Assembly: GCA_036873755.1 (NCBI GenBank)
Contig: JAVTVY010018923.1
Coordinates: forward strand, 1-64,000
Direction of reading: 5' to 3'
From: Hanleya hanleyi
Lineage: Eukaryota > Mollusca > Polyplacophora > Lepidopleurida > Hanleyidae
DNA length: 64,000 nt
The notes beneath the pieces are model-generated. The model made no database searches. It saw nothing but the letters and a program-made list of their open reading frames with translations, and had not been told where the DNA came from. Within the stretch, counting starts at the first letter, position 1. The number at the start of each line of letters is the position of its first letter. Shown here piece after piece: positions 34,446 through 45,592 of the stretch. Both the position numbers and the translations under genes were made by a program.

Positions 34446-36332
34446 CAATTCTCACATCTGGTGAACATAGATATGGATGTAAGAGCAGAGTGCATCTGTT
34501 GGACAACAAGGACGTGTGAATTCAGGACAGTGACAGATGAGAGTGGGAATAAGGAACACCTGATGAACAGAGGAGACTAAAGAACAAAGCTCAGCCGATG
34601 GACAGAGGAGACATGTGAATAAAGTACCGGTACACCTGATGGACATAGGAGACGTGTGGGTAAAGTACACCTGATGGACAGAAGAGATGTGTGTGTAAAG
34701 TACACCTGATGGACAGAGGAGACCTGAGTACAAAATTCAGCGGGTGGACAGATGAGACGTGTGGGTAAAGTACACCTGATGGACAGAGGAGACTTGAGAA
34801 CAAAATTCAGCGGGTGGACAGATGAGACGTGTGGGTAAAGTACACCTGATGGACAGAAGAGATGTGTGTGTAAAGTACACCTGATGGACAGAGGAGACCT
34901 GAGAACAAAATTCAGCGGGTGGACAGATGAGACGTGTGGGTAAAGTACACCTGATGGACAGAGGAGACATGTGAATAAAGTACACCTGATGGACAGAAGA
35001 GATGTGTGTGTAAAGTACACCTGATGGACAGAGGAGACTTGAGAACAAAATTCAGCGGGTGGACAGATGAGACGTGTGGGTAAAGTACACCTGATGGACA
35101 TAGGAGACATGTGGGTAAAGTACACCTGATGGACAGAAGAGATGTGTGTGTAAAGTACACCTGATGGACAGAGGAGACCTGAGAACATAGGTCAGCTGGT
35201 GGGCAGAGGAGACGTGTGGGTAAAGTACACCTGATGGACAGAGGAGATGTGTGGGTAAAGTACACCTGATGGACAGAGGAGACATGTGGGTAAAGTACAC
35301 CTGATGGACAGAGGAGACATGTGGGTAAAGTACACCTGATGGATAGAGGAGACGTAAGTACACCTGATGGACAGATGAGACATGTGGGTAAAGTACACCT
35401 GATGGACAGAAGAGATGTGTGTGTAAAGTACACCTGATGGACAGAGGAGACCTGAGAACATCTAGGTCAGCTGGTGGGCAGAGGAGACGTGTGGGTAAAG
35501 TACACCTGATGGACAGAGGAGATGTGTGGGTAAAGTACACCTGATGGACAGAGGAGACGTAAGAACACAGCTCACCTGGTGCACAGGGGAGACGTGTGGG
35601 TAAAGTGCACCTGATGGACAGAGGAAATGTGTGAGTAAAGTACACCTGATGGACAGAGGAGACATGTGGGTAAAGTACATCTGATGGACAGAAGAGATGT
35701 GTGTGTAAAGTACACCTGATGGACAGAACAGACGTGTGGGTATTGTACACCTGATGGACAGAGGAGACATGTGGGTAAAGCGCACCTGATGAACAGAGGA
35801 GACATGTGGGTAAAGTACACCTGATGGACAGAAGAGATGTGTGGGTAAAGTACACCTGATGGACAGAGGAGACATGTGGGTAAAGTACATCTGATGGACA
35901 GAAGAGATGTGTGGGTAAAGTACACCTGATGGACAGAACAGACGTGTGGGTATTGTACACCTGATGGACAGAGGAGACATGTGGGTAAAGCGCACCTGAT
36001 GGACAGAGGAGACATGTGGGTAAAGTACACCTGATGGACAGAAGAGATGTGTGGGTAAAGTACACCTGATGGACAGAACAGACGTGTGGGTATTGTACAC
36101 CTGATGGACAGAGGAGACATGTGGGTAAAGTACACCTGATGGACAGAAGAGATGTGTGGGTAAAGTACACCTGATGGACAGAGGAGACTTGAGAACAAAA
36201 ATCAGCGGGTGGACAGAGGAGGTTTGTGGGTAAAGTACACCTGATGGACAGAGGAGACTTAAGAGCAAAACTGAGCTGGTGGATAGAGGAGACGTGTGGG
36301 TAAAATACACCTGATGGACAGAAGAGACATAA
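34446..36332. repeat. 35-bp satellite, about 54 copies
   Basis: The unit reads TACACCTGATGGACAGAGGA followed by GACGTGTGGGTAAAG (35 bp). Variant units, such as those ending GACTTGAGAACAAAA and those starting TTCAGCGGGTGG, keep the 35-bp length and recur in ordered sets. Because 35 is 2 modulo 3 and no frame of the - strand has a stop, long frames (up to 499 codons) arise across the array. They are repeat artefacts with no start context or domain. Confidence 0.93.
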
Positions 36333-37021
36333 CTCTTTGCCTACGGAATAAATATTCATTACTGGCCGTAATAAATTATACAAAAATATTAATTTCCGCA
36401 TATGGTTATAATAATACCATAGGTAGGGTAAACTATATATTTTTACAATCCTTATGCTTTGGGGATTCATATAAATAAAACCTAATGATAGAAACCATTC
36501 TTGAACTTGTTTGTTATTTTTTTCAATTCGTAAGAGAAAAAAAACACTCACAACTTACGAAGTTACGTCGCCCACACTGGCTGGTGACGCCATGTTTGGA
36601 AAACCCCTTTCATTTGTCGCATTTCATGGGGTTATCAATATATTTTCACAATCCATGATGCTTTGGTGATTCGTATAAATAAAAACTGATGATGGAAACC
36701 ATTCTTGAACTTGCATGTTGTCTAGTCAGGTGAAAAAAAAAACACAACGAACGCGGATCACAGCCGCCATGTTTGGAGTTTTCCCACTATATTATTCACA
36801 TGACATGAGGTTATTTAGAGATTCCCGACGTCATAAAGTCTAAATCGAGACTGAATGGAATATTTCCAGTGATTCAACGATCGCGGAAGCGTTAATTGGT
36901 CAATTTTTCGCTACCGAGGCCAAAACGACCAATCACAGGTGTATTCAGATAAGGCTGTCAAGAAGCCGCTGACAAGAAAAGAAACAGGAGCCGTTCACAG
37001 TAGCTTGCTGTAGGCAAAGAG
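36333..37021. mobile_element. TTAA-type MITE inserted in the satellite (689 bp)
   Basis: CTCTTTGCCTAC at 36333 is complemented by GTAGGCAAAGAG ending at 37021. TTAA follows at 37022-37025 and ATAA precedes at 36329-36332, that is TTAA with one change; the satellite unit itself contains CTTAAGAG at some positions. TTAA targeting is typical of piggyBac-like and some other transposases. An internal duplication of about 215 bp (36430 and 36645) is present. Confidence 0.7.
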
Positions 37022-37735
37022 TTAAGAACACAAGTGTGGGTAAAGTCCACCTAATGGATAAGGATGTGTGAATAAAGCACACCTGATGGATAGGGATGTG
37101 TGAATAAAGCACACCTGATTGAGACTCAAGCGCATGTGAATCAAGCTCACTGATGGATAGGGATGTGTGAATAAAGCATACCTTATAGGGGCATGTGAAT
37201 AAAGCACACCTGATGGATAGGGATGTGTGAATAAAGCATGCCTGGTGGATAGGGATGTGTGAATAAAGCACATCTGCTAGACAGAGGAGACTTGACAACA
37301 AAAGTGAGGGTAAAGTACATCTGATGGACAGAGAAAGCACACCTGATGGATAGGGATGTGTGAATAAAGCACTCCTGATAGATAGGGACATGTGAATAAA
37401 GCACGCCTGATGGATAGGGATGTGTGAATAAAGCATGCCTGATGGATTTCATATGTGAATATAGTATACCCAATGAATAGGGATGTGAGAATAAAACACC
37501 CGATGGATTTGTTGTGTGAATTGAGCATACCCATGGATAGGGATATGAGAATAAAACACCTGATGGATTTGATGTGTGAATAAAGCATACCTAGTGGGAA
37601 GAAATGTGTGAATGAAGCATACCTGATGGACAGAGGGGAATGAGAATAGAATGCACCTGTTTGGACAGGGAGGTGTAAATGAAGTATTCCTGTTGGACAG
37701 ATGGGAAGTGGGAATAAGCATGCCTTATCAATGAT
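37022..37735. repeat. 32-bp satellite related to the 35-bp array
   Basis: Units such as ACCTGATGGATAGGGATGTG then TGAATAAAGCAC (32 bp) share the ACCTGATGGA core with the 35-bp array but lack three bases. About 20 diverged copies. Open frames on the - strand are artefacts. Confidence 0.88.
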
Positions 37736-39154
37736 ATTGGTGAGCAAATAACTGCCCATGCAGAAGAAACAACTCAGGCAATATTATCAGTAGTTTTCTT
37801 CATCTTTGTATTGGCACAAGACCTACCAATAAAGCATGTGAGAGAGATGGGAGTATCTGCATGTCAGAGAGATGGAGTTTGTATCCAGTATACCCTATAA
37901 ATTCTTGAACAAATTAGCTCAGTTATTTGACAAGAGCACAGCATCTTGTTAAAATGTAATATTCTGAGCCCACTCAATTTAGAAACGGAGTATTCAGATT
38001 GGCCTGGATCCTTGTGAACAAGAGCTGTGTTGCAGTTTCAACCACAATGCAACCAGAGGGTATATCTGACAGTCCGGTATGAATACCCCACTCTATAATA
38101 AAATTTACTCTCTAGGAATGTTACATGTAACTTATTAGTGACAAATCTTTAACAGGAGTGGTTGATAATTGAACACATTTCTGCACATTTCATATTGACT
38201 TCTGACTGATACAAAATACCGATAACACAAAAGAAATAGTTCTAATTTTTCCTTCAGTACTTCCCATAAATTCACATGAATATAAATTCTTGTCCTTCAA
38301 CTGATTTTATTTATTGGTATTTTATTTCATCTGAAATATGGAAAAAGGGTTATTGGGTCTCCCAGTGGACATATATTCATTTCTATTTAATAGAAATGTC
38401 TGACTATATAACTGAAATATTGCTGAACACGACCTTAAACTTAAATCGACTGGTTTAGTACATTTCAGAAATATTCTTGTAGATAGGTATATTTTTGGGA
38501 CAATGACTAGCACTTGTACCAAAAATGTAGAATTTCATATTCTTCATCTTACCAGTGCAATCAACTATTTTATTTTGCTGGAAAAAAAACCCTCTGCATC
38601 CTGGCGCCAAGTTGAATTCTTATGTGCTGATGTTGGGAGTTCTTTCTGGATTACATTCAAAATTCCTTAAATCTACAATTGGTACAGAATTTCCTATATT
38701 AATTTTTGCTGGGGGGTTGGTGCCCCGAAAGTTTACTATGCATTTTTCTCATCTGATCTTTAGATATGTTAGAAATCATGTTGTTCGTCGTGATATAGCT
38801 GATATATTGCTAAACGCGTTAAATTTTCTCCGTGTGTGTATACACCTTAAGATGTTATTAAATATATTTCTACAAATTTCCATGTCCTATTAGAATGACA
38901 GTATAATTACCACCATCAAAATAAATATTCTCGTGTTTCATTTCGTCATAATGGTGCCTTTCTACGTGATTAGAAAATGACCTCAGCAGCTTGGATGATA
39001 TTATAATATTCACTGTTAAATTAGCAGATAAGGGGTGTGTCTGGTTTCCCAATGATTCGACTTTTATTTTTCGATTGTTTACCTAATTTGAAAACATCCT
39101 TAGTGTTGAGGATAGCCTAGCATCTGCTCAGTCGGTTGTGGTCCATTGTTCCAA
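37736..39154. other. Intergenic, nothing recognised
   Basis: AT-rich; short open frames only, none with a recognisable domain. Confidence 0.5.
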
Positions 39155-39160
39155 TTAATA

Positions 39161-39543
39161 CAGACCTATCAACCCTCACGCATTCGGCGTGAGACTCACG
39201 CATTTGGCATCTGTCTCACGCTCTCACGCAGCTATATCAAAATCTCACGCATCTTGGCATTTTTGTGAAATTATTTCTAAAATAAGCAAGAATCCTTCAA
39301 AATTGCTCCAGTTTGCAGAAAAAGGAGTCAGTAATTTCAAAATTTTCCTAGACTTGGTTGTAAAGTATCCATTTCTAGCCTCCGTGAAGGATGAAATGTT
39401 TAATAGTAGGCTGTTATATGAAACAAAATGCGAAAAATTGTATGAAATGACGCCTCGAAATTCTCATTTTTTCGGGTCTCATATCGCCGGGGCGGATATA
39501 CTCAAATCTCACGCCTTGGCAAAAGTATAACTTGAGAGGTCTG
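39161..39543. mobile_element. MITE with 6-bp target duplication (383 bp)
   Basis: Ends are CAGACCTATCAA and the complement of CAGACCTCTCAA. TTAATA stands on both flanks (39155-39160 and 39544-39549). CTCACGCAT-type motifs are repeated subterminally. The 113-codon frame across it is non-genic. Confidence 0.75.
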
Positions 39544-39549
39544 TTAATA

Positions 39550-41281
39550 TGGGTCAAAAAGTAATGCAATATCATAAATTGATTATGCCCGACACCGTTT
39601 TCAAAGGCGAAAATGAAACCCGAATTATATTTCGACTGTAATATAAATTTAGGACACGTTAATCCAATTACTTGATCTGATCATTTTTATCTTGTCAAGA
39701 TTTTCTGATATTTTCCCTCGGCGGACTAGTTGTCAAATTTCCCCCATCGACCCCTGGCTGTGATCCTTGGATGGTTAACACATACCGCAGCTGGTCAAAA
39801 CGAACCAATGTCCAGTTTGACCGGATTGAATGCCCGATTCGCGGATGGTAAAGTATAAGGCATTTTCTCTTGTCCTGCTTAAATTGAATTTCTGTGATGA
39901 CCAGCGATCATTGTGAACGCTGAGACACATCAGACCGCCTGTATGCATTTCTCCCCAATCAGATACCAAATCAGATTTTATCACGGCAGTTGATACGTCC
40001 GTTACAAATGAAGACGGAGAAAGCATTCGTAGGACGAGTTTTGTACTGTTCACGGAACCTATTACAAACTTGGTCAATACGGCATTAGTTGCGATCACCC
40101 CAACTATTATCTATATATCCTACCATTCCCGTACCCCCTCTATTGAAAACCCGATCCCCGAACATAAAAGGAATCCTTTGCTGGTTTGATCTAGACTATT
40201 CTGATTTCACAGTTGTAGTATAGAAAGTGGAAATCTCTTAGTATATTTTGTGACGGAGGGGAAAATGTGAATGGAATTGGGGAGGGAGTGATTCGCAGCC
40301 CTTGGACCTTTGATCTGGGTGGCTATGGCTACATGGTAAATAAAGGAGATGTCATGGGGTGGATGTAACAATTAGGATTTGCCCCGGAAACAAAAAGCGA
40401 AAGCACGGACTTCACGCAAAAAAAAGTGGGGAAAATCCCCTTCAACTAGATCGAGGTGGGCTGATAGAGTTCCGAAGGAGTCAGTGCGAGTGATCGTCGA
40501 GGCCGGTCAATTCATGGGTGGGTGCATGTAAAACTAGGATTTGTCTTGAAAATATAAAAGGCGAAACATGGACTTTACCCCTAATAGCGGTCCCCAGCGG
40601 ATCGGGGCCTGCCGTGAGGTGCAAGGTGGGATAGCGGGTACATGTTTGATAAATGGAACACGATTTTATACCCCTATGGTGGGAATGGATGAGCTGCTAT
40701 ACACACATACATATATCCCATAGGATGAGCTTAGGGATGGGGTAGACTATGCGGTGAGAGAGACGGGTAAGCACACTGTAGTTTGTTCACACGCACACAC
40801 CCGTATCCCCCACGGATGTAGTCTGTGGTAAACACTATTCTGAGCAAAGAACAACAAAACAAATGATGACCATCCTATCGTTCTTATTATCCCCTCTAGC
40901 ACAGCACACCCACACTGGGGGACCCGTCCTTTGAAAAAGTTAATATTGGACCATGGTCGCTCTTGTCCCAGGGTCATTCCACAGTAAAGGCCAGTTTTCA
41001 TGTCCACGTGCCAAACGACTAAAAATCTATGTATTAGGCGGCCTTTAATGTTTGTTGGCATCGTATATCGTTAATTTAAGGATTTCTAATGATCATTACC
41101 GATTAAAGAATAAAAAAGACTTCGTTTGCATTTTTTCTGAGTAATTTAAGATTCTTTGTATCAACAAAAATACATGTCCCCTATCGCATTCCCAGAAACT
41201 GTCGATGATGAAAAAGACATTAAAAAACGGTCTTGTTGCAGTTCATTTTATGGTCAAGAATATGATGAATATTTGTTGTTT
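39550..41281. other. Left flank of the Polinton, no recognised gene
   Basis: No gene is recognised. A short + frame opens at ATG 41174 and reaches the Polinton target site; see findings. Confidence 0.45.
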
Positions 41282-41287
41282 CCTGCA

Positions 41288-41875
41288 AGTAGAGGGTAAA
41301 TAGACAGTTCTAAAACAATGTTATATGTAATACGCCACAAAATAGTGTTTTTGTTACTTAATATGTATTAATCCTCATTTTTTATACATAATATTTTTTG
41401 TTACTTATGAAGTAATAATCCTCGTTTTCTTACTTCATATGTATTAATCGCTGTGTTCATATGTAAGTTCTATTCATAGAGCATCACCTCAGTTCTATTT
41501 TTAGATCATGACATGATTGGGAAAACCCCTGTTCTATTGTTATTTCCTGTTCCTTTATCTTTACTTCTCGACAAGTACAGACGTGTCTAGGCAGAACAAT
41601 AGACTCCCCATAAACAAAGAGCCATGAGTCACGCTATTCATTGTAGCTAAATTTGCTCACACACTGACATTATATGGAAAACCCCTGCTCTATTGTTATT
41701 TCCTGCTCCTTTGTCTTTATTTCTTGACAAACGTGCCCCCGCACCTATGCAGAACATTAGTCTTCTCATAAACAAGTGGTGAGTCATAATATTGGTAATA
41801 CTCCTGTCTCTTTGTCTTTAATTCTCGACAAGTACAGAAGCGTCTAACCAGAACTCCCATAAACAAAGAGTCATA
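41288..41875. repeat. Polinton left terminal inverted repeat
   Basis: About 588 bp matching the complement of 59085-59696 with scattered differences. It contains partial tandem sub-repeats built on TTCTCGACAAGTACAGA and CCATAAACAAAGAG. Confidence 0.93.
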
Positions 41876-41947
41876 TGAGAGTTATTAAAGAAGTTGACAC
41901 TTGTCCACACCCATAAAGGTTTGCGTGTACATCCCTGTTCATTCACC

Positions 41948-42214
41948 ATGGATCAATGCGAGAGAACCTTTGTCAAGCTGAAAACGGCATCTATCGCGGC
42001 GATATTATTACTCATCCCGCTCATTGTGCTGTACTGTGTAAAGTGCACACCCTGTATAACATTTCCACCGTGTAATGGTCCCCCAGAAAACACTGTGTCT
42101 CCGTCCTGTGCCTATCCCAATACCCGCGTAATAACCACCATTCCGAACAGAATCCTATGCACACCTATGCAGCAAGTAGCCATTGATAATCATATTCGAG
42201 CTACTGTATGCTGA
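41948..42214 (+). CDS. Small membrane protein of the Polinton (unknown)
   Basis: 88 codons from an ATG at 41948 in good context (CACCATGGATC); an upstream in-frame ATG at 41894 gives a longer but less likely start. Residues 13-32 form one hydrophobic segment (ASIAAILLLIPLIVLYCV), followed by a Cys/Pro-rich tail (CTPCITFPPCNGPP). It is the first gene inside the left repeat. Small one-pass proteins are common in Polintons and adenovirus-like elements, but no family can be named. The end may be truncated, since another remnant frame follows at once. Confidence 0.45.
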   Translation: MDQCERTFVKLKTASIAAILLLIPLIVLYCVKCTPCITFPPCNGPPENTVSPSCAYPNTRVITTIPNRILCTPMQQVAIDNHIRATVC

Positions 42215-42222
42215 TACGCTAA

Positions 42223-42390
42223 GACGGTGAGGATGGATCTACGCTATTTCCTCAACGTAAAGCTTCCATTAAAGGACTCGTCTTAACACATACTCAGTGG
42301 ACCCTCGTCAAGGACACTACCCCTAAAATTGACATCGCCATACAGAATGTTCTAGAAAGCCAGCATAATCTTACATCGCTTGGTCCTTGA
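42223..42390 (+). pseudogene. PC4-like C-terminal fragment
   Basis: A 55-codon open stretch (GEDGSTLFPQRKASIKGLVL then TQWTLVKD) resembles the C-terminal half of PC4/p15 transcriptional coactivator-like domains, where a Pro-x-[KR]-K-G-I-x-L motif is followed by a helix with a Trp. No start codon or N-terminal half is found. PC4-like single-stranded DNA-binding proteins occur in some Polintons, but the assignment rests on a short motif. Confidence 0.3.
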
Positions 42391-42398
42391 TCCCTATA

Positions 42399-43036
42399 AA
42401 TTACAAGCGTCTAGTCCGTCATTCATAATCCAGCCGTCGTCCATTAGAGAATATCCGCGTCCATAATCCAAAGACCTATTCCATTTTCCACATAACAGTA
42501 TTAGCACCAAATTCAAAAAGACAATCATAGTATACATAAACATAGGCTTGTTTCCTGCAAGAGAGAAGCGGTAAACAGTTTTCAATGATGCCGGCAAGAC
42601 ATCATGATGTTCCAAAAATATCAAATCCGTATCGCTGATCAGTATTCTTAATCCATAATATTCGTTATAGAGTCATCTAAAAAAAAAAAAAAAGATGTAT
42701 CTCGGTCACGCTTTGATTGTGACTGTTCATATGAGTACCATGAGGATCTTGAAGTACATGGGTTCATACGGCCCCTAGCCCCGGGTTAAGCGGAATTAGA
42801 CACAAGTTACGAACGTAGCGCCATAGATCTTGCACGCTACGTTCGTATTTTGCTATCAGCATGCGATATGTATCGCCAAATTTGAGAAACTTTGAGTGAA
42901 GGCGCTTGGTGGAATAGCCCTGTTTTATAAGTTTCTGCAACAATGTTTTGTGACGTTGATTAAAATCATCACATTTAACACAGGATCTAGCAAATGCTAC
43001 TAAGCGAGATATGTATACGCCATATGCAGGTCCCAC
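42399..43036 (-). mobile_element. RT retroelement copy 2 (5'-truncated, 638 bp)
   Basis: On the - strand this matches 49190-49820 of copy 1: first the last 75 or so residues of the reverse transcriptase (VGPAYGVYISRLVAFARS to YERSVQDLWRYV), then the 3' region with the small membrane-protein frame, ending GACGCTTGTAATT. The 5' end is cut inside the RT gene at 43036. An A-tract insertion (42680-42694) distinguishes it from copy 1. Confidence 0.85.
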
Positions 43037-43066
43037 ATCATTCATCTCTTAGCCCCAGTCGTCCAA

Positions 43067-43486
43067 ATGGATCACTACATAATTGTTAGTAGCAAAGACT
43101 CGTCCTTCTTCCCAGAAAATACACCCTATAAATTTCACGTTGCCTTGAACACGCGTCTCTGGTTAAGTGATTCCTGGGTGGTTGGTTTAGCGGAAATATT
43201 TATCAACAAGCAACCTCAATTCAAATCCAAGTTGTTGTTACTCGTGACTTGTAATATTTGCGGCGAATCCTTCGTAGGCGAGACTAAACTGCCTCTCCAA
43301 CGGACTGTAGATGTGACGAGTGTTTACAAGAAAGCCATTACTAGGGTATATTCTACGCCACATTATCTCCCCATAGTTCAAAATAGTGTCGACGCTCTCG
43401 ACATCTATATAAAGACTGAAGACAACCTACCAGCAATCCTTCTGAGTGGTCCAATTTCGGTGACGTTCCACTTGAAAAAACTATGA
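43067..43486 (+). CDS. Minor capsid (penton)-like Polinton protein, shortened
   Basis: 139 residues. The N-terminal pattern (FFPENTPYKFHVAL then WVVGLAEI) and the C-terminal pattern (PHYLPIV, DIYIKTED, ISVTFHLKK) match the widespread Polinton/adintovirus protein encoded just upstream of the capsid genes, generally regarded as the minor capsid or penton-type jelly-roll protein. The family is normally about twice as long, so the middle appears deleted around residues 48-60. The start ATG follows a pyrimidine-rich leader directly after RT copy 2. The frame is otherwise intact. Confidence 0.6.
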   Translation: MDHYIIVSSKDSSFFPENTPYKFHVALNTRLWLSDSWVVGLAEIFINKQPQFKSKLLLLVTCNICGESFVGETKLPLQRTVDVTSVYKKAITRVYSTPHYLPIVQNSVDALDIYIKTEDNLPAILLSGPISVTFHLKKL

Positions 43487-43520
43487 CGAATCGTCATTTG
43501 TATGTTCCCGACGTTAAAAA

Positions 43521-43805
43521 ATGAATTCGTTTTTATCAGGAACAAGTCAACTCCTTGTCGTACCCACATCACAAAGCGGTAGAGGTCTTAGCATCATTCC
43601 TATTGAAACTCAAGTGCCACAGAAACGTATAAATGTACCACCTATTACGCTAACAACCCCGTCACAACAAACTGTTGAACAAGCCAAGTCTGAAATCCGT
43701 ATAAATAAGAAGCGCACCTCATCTCCACCCATTATCTCCCAAGGACAGTCCAAACGTATAAAAAGACCATCACCTCCAAAGAAACGGAAGATTCAATTTT
43801 TCTAG
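43521..43805 (+). CDS. Small basic Polinton protein (possible core/DNA-binding)
   Basis: 94 residues in an intact frame between the minor- and major-capsid genes. The C-terminal half is strongly basic with a nuclear-localisation-like run (KRIKRPSPPKKRKIQFF); the N-terminal half contains QSGRGLSIIP and is Ser/Thr/Pro-rich. Small basic virion core proteins sit at this position in adenovirus-like elements; GRG followed by a hydrophobic residue is reminiscent of adenain cleavage sites. Function is inferred from position and charge only. Confidence 0.5.
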   Translation: MNSFLSGTSQLLVVPTSQSGRGLSIIPIETQVPQKRINVPPITLTTPSQQTVEQAKSEIRINKKRTSSPPIISQGQSKRIKRPSPPKKRKIQFF

Positions 43806-43812
43806 CTACACC

Positions 43813-45142
43813 ATGGCGCTCCTTACTGATAAAGGTTTCCACGAAGGTCAACCCGAGACGTTATCTCTTTTTCAGTTACCGCCTTCGCAAACAGCGGTGG
43901 AAAATCGTTACATCATTGACGTGAGGCCAACATCGCAATTCACCGATGGTGCTCCCATTGAATTTAAGATATCAGGCCAGGGTTAGATTATCTCGACCTG
44001 AAATCCTGTCGACTCTACGTGAAAGCTAAGGTCGTGCACAGCGATGGTACCCCGTTGATCAAGGATGAAAAATGCGGCCCCATCAATCAACTGCTACAGA
44101 CCATGTGGTCACAAATTGATGTATCTATGCAAGGTAAACTGGTGACGACCATGGACAATGGTTATCCATACAAGGCCTAACTGCAGACCATTCTAAATTT
44201 TGGTGAAGACGCTAAAGAAACGCAACTACAGCTTCAACTGTTTGTAGCTGACGAAGGTATTAATATAGATACCGCAAATCCTGCAATAGGTGCAAATGTC
44301 GGACTTACAGAGAGACAGAAATTCATCGCCGAGAGTAATGTATTCGAGATGGACGGAAACCTCATGCAGGACGTGTTTAACAGTTAACACCGCTACCTGC
44401 TAAACAAAGTTGATGTATACGTGAAGTTGTACCGATCGTCGCCCCAGTTCATCTTCATGGTGGAAGCGGAGACTCCAGCCTACAAACTCGTTATTGAGGA
44501 CATCAGCCTGAAAGCTTACAAAGTACGCGTCATCCCTGGTGTCATACTCGGACACGCCAAAGCTCTCAAAGACAGTTCCGCGTTTTATCCCTACCAGAGC
44601 ACACAGGTTGAGATGATGTCCATAGCCGCTGGACAGACCCTCTTCCGCTGGGACAACATGTTCCAGTCCGTTTACCCCAGCAAACTGATCGTAGGTTTCG
44701 TATCTTCCAAGGCCGTGGGAAGGGACTATAAAAAGAATCCTCTGAACTTTCATCACTTTAAGCTGACAAATCTGTCGGTAAACATAGACGGTGTCACCTC
44801 CCCGGGTCATCAAATAAGAATGTGGTATGATGCCGTTCCTTACACCTCTCAGTTCACATCGGCCTACCTCACCTTATTCGATGCTATAGGTCAATCCGGA
44901 TAAACTTTGGAAATGCTATAACCTTGTTGGAGTATCACAACGGCTACACGCTATACACCTTCAACTTGGACCCTACCTTAGCCTTGAAAGACCACCTGCA
45001 GCTGTTGAAACAAGGTAACCGTAGACTGGAAGCGGTCTTCGGAGAACCACTTCCGGAAACTGTGAGCTGCATCACCTACGCAGAGTTCCCAGCCCTGATA
45101 GAGGTTGATAAGTCGCGGAATGTCATAGTCAATGCACCATGA
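43813..45142 (+). pseudogene. Polinton major capsid protein (double jelly-roll), broken
   Basis: About 443 codons from ATG 43813 to TGA 45140-45142. Conserved elements in order are an N-terminal RYIIDVRPTSQFTDGAPIEF strand region, DYLDLKSCRLYVKAKVV, TMWSQIDVSMQGKLV, the central PYQSTQVE region and a C-terminal EYHNGYTLYTFNLDP and YAEFPALIEVD. These match Polinton/NCLDV-type major capsid proteins, which trimerise into capsomers. Lesions are a frameshift at 43984 (giving TAG), in-frame TAA at 44178-44180 and 44385-44387, and a frameshift near 44899. The TGA overlaps the protease ATG at 45139 (ATGA). Confidence 0.85.
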
Positions 45143-45592
45143 ATAACAATGAGCTACTCTGCATTATTCGTGCCAATCGCACGCTCGCGTCCGCGGGGTG
45201 TACCCGGCGGATAAGATTCCAAGCCACGTGTCTCTGACACCGGCTGCATATATCGTAAACACAGACCCGGCTACTCTTCCCGGTGAACATTGGGTAGTAT
45301 TCTACTTTTCCCAAAACAGAGGCACATTTTTGATTCCTTGGGACAATCACCAGAGCATTACGGCCATCGCTTCACTTCATTTCTCAAAAACAATTGTAAA
45401 ACTATTTTATATAATGACAGAGTGCTTCAAGGAGATCAATCATTGACCTGCGGTCACTATTGTATATACGTGTTACTCCAGTTAACACGAGGTGTATCTC
45501 TTTCCAGCATCCTGACGGACTTGTTGCCTCGTTTACAGACACTGTCAAGCTACGCAATATTTTGCGTAAAAGAGGGTATAACGATCCCCTAA
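45139..45592 (+). pseudogene. Adenain-like cysteine protease, broken
   Basis: Starts at ATG 45139, overlapping the capsid stop. Segments in order are GVYPADKIPSHVSLTPAAYI, VNTDP, PGEHWVVFYFS (catalytic His), IFDSLGQSPEHYGHRF (second triad region) and LTCGHYCIYVLLQLTRG (catalytic Cys). This is the C48/C5-type protease (adenain/Ulp1 fold) that matures Polinton capsid proteins. The N-terminal part changes frame near 45195 and again near 45320. The C-terminal end overlaps in another frame with the integrase N-terminus around 45540-45592. Confidence 0.78.

Noticed and set aside
35052..36551. 499-codon - strand open frame with CPSGVLYPHVSSVHQ-type repeats, plus several overlapping frames nearby
   Set aside because: It is the translation of a 35-bp satellite; all three frames are open and the protein repeat cycles through frames. 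No start context, splice sites or domain.
34446..37735. Regular short repeats resembling a CRISPR array
   Set aside because: Units are contiguous tandem repeats without unique spacers, in an animal genome.
44400..44813. 137-codon - strand frame opposite the capsid gene
   Set aside because: It is the shadow of the capsid coding sequence on the other strand.
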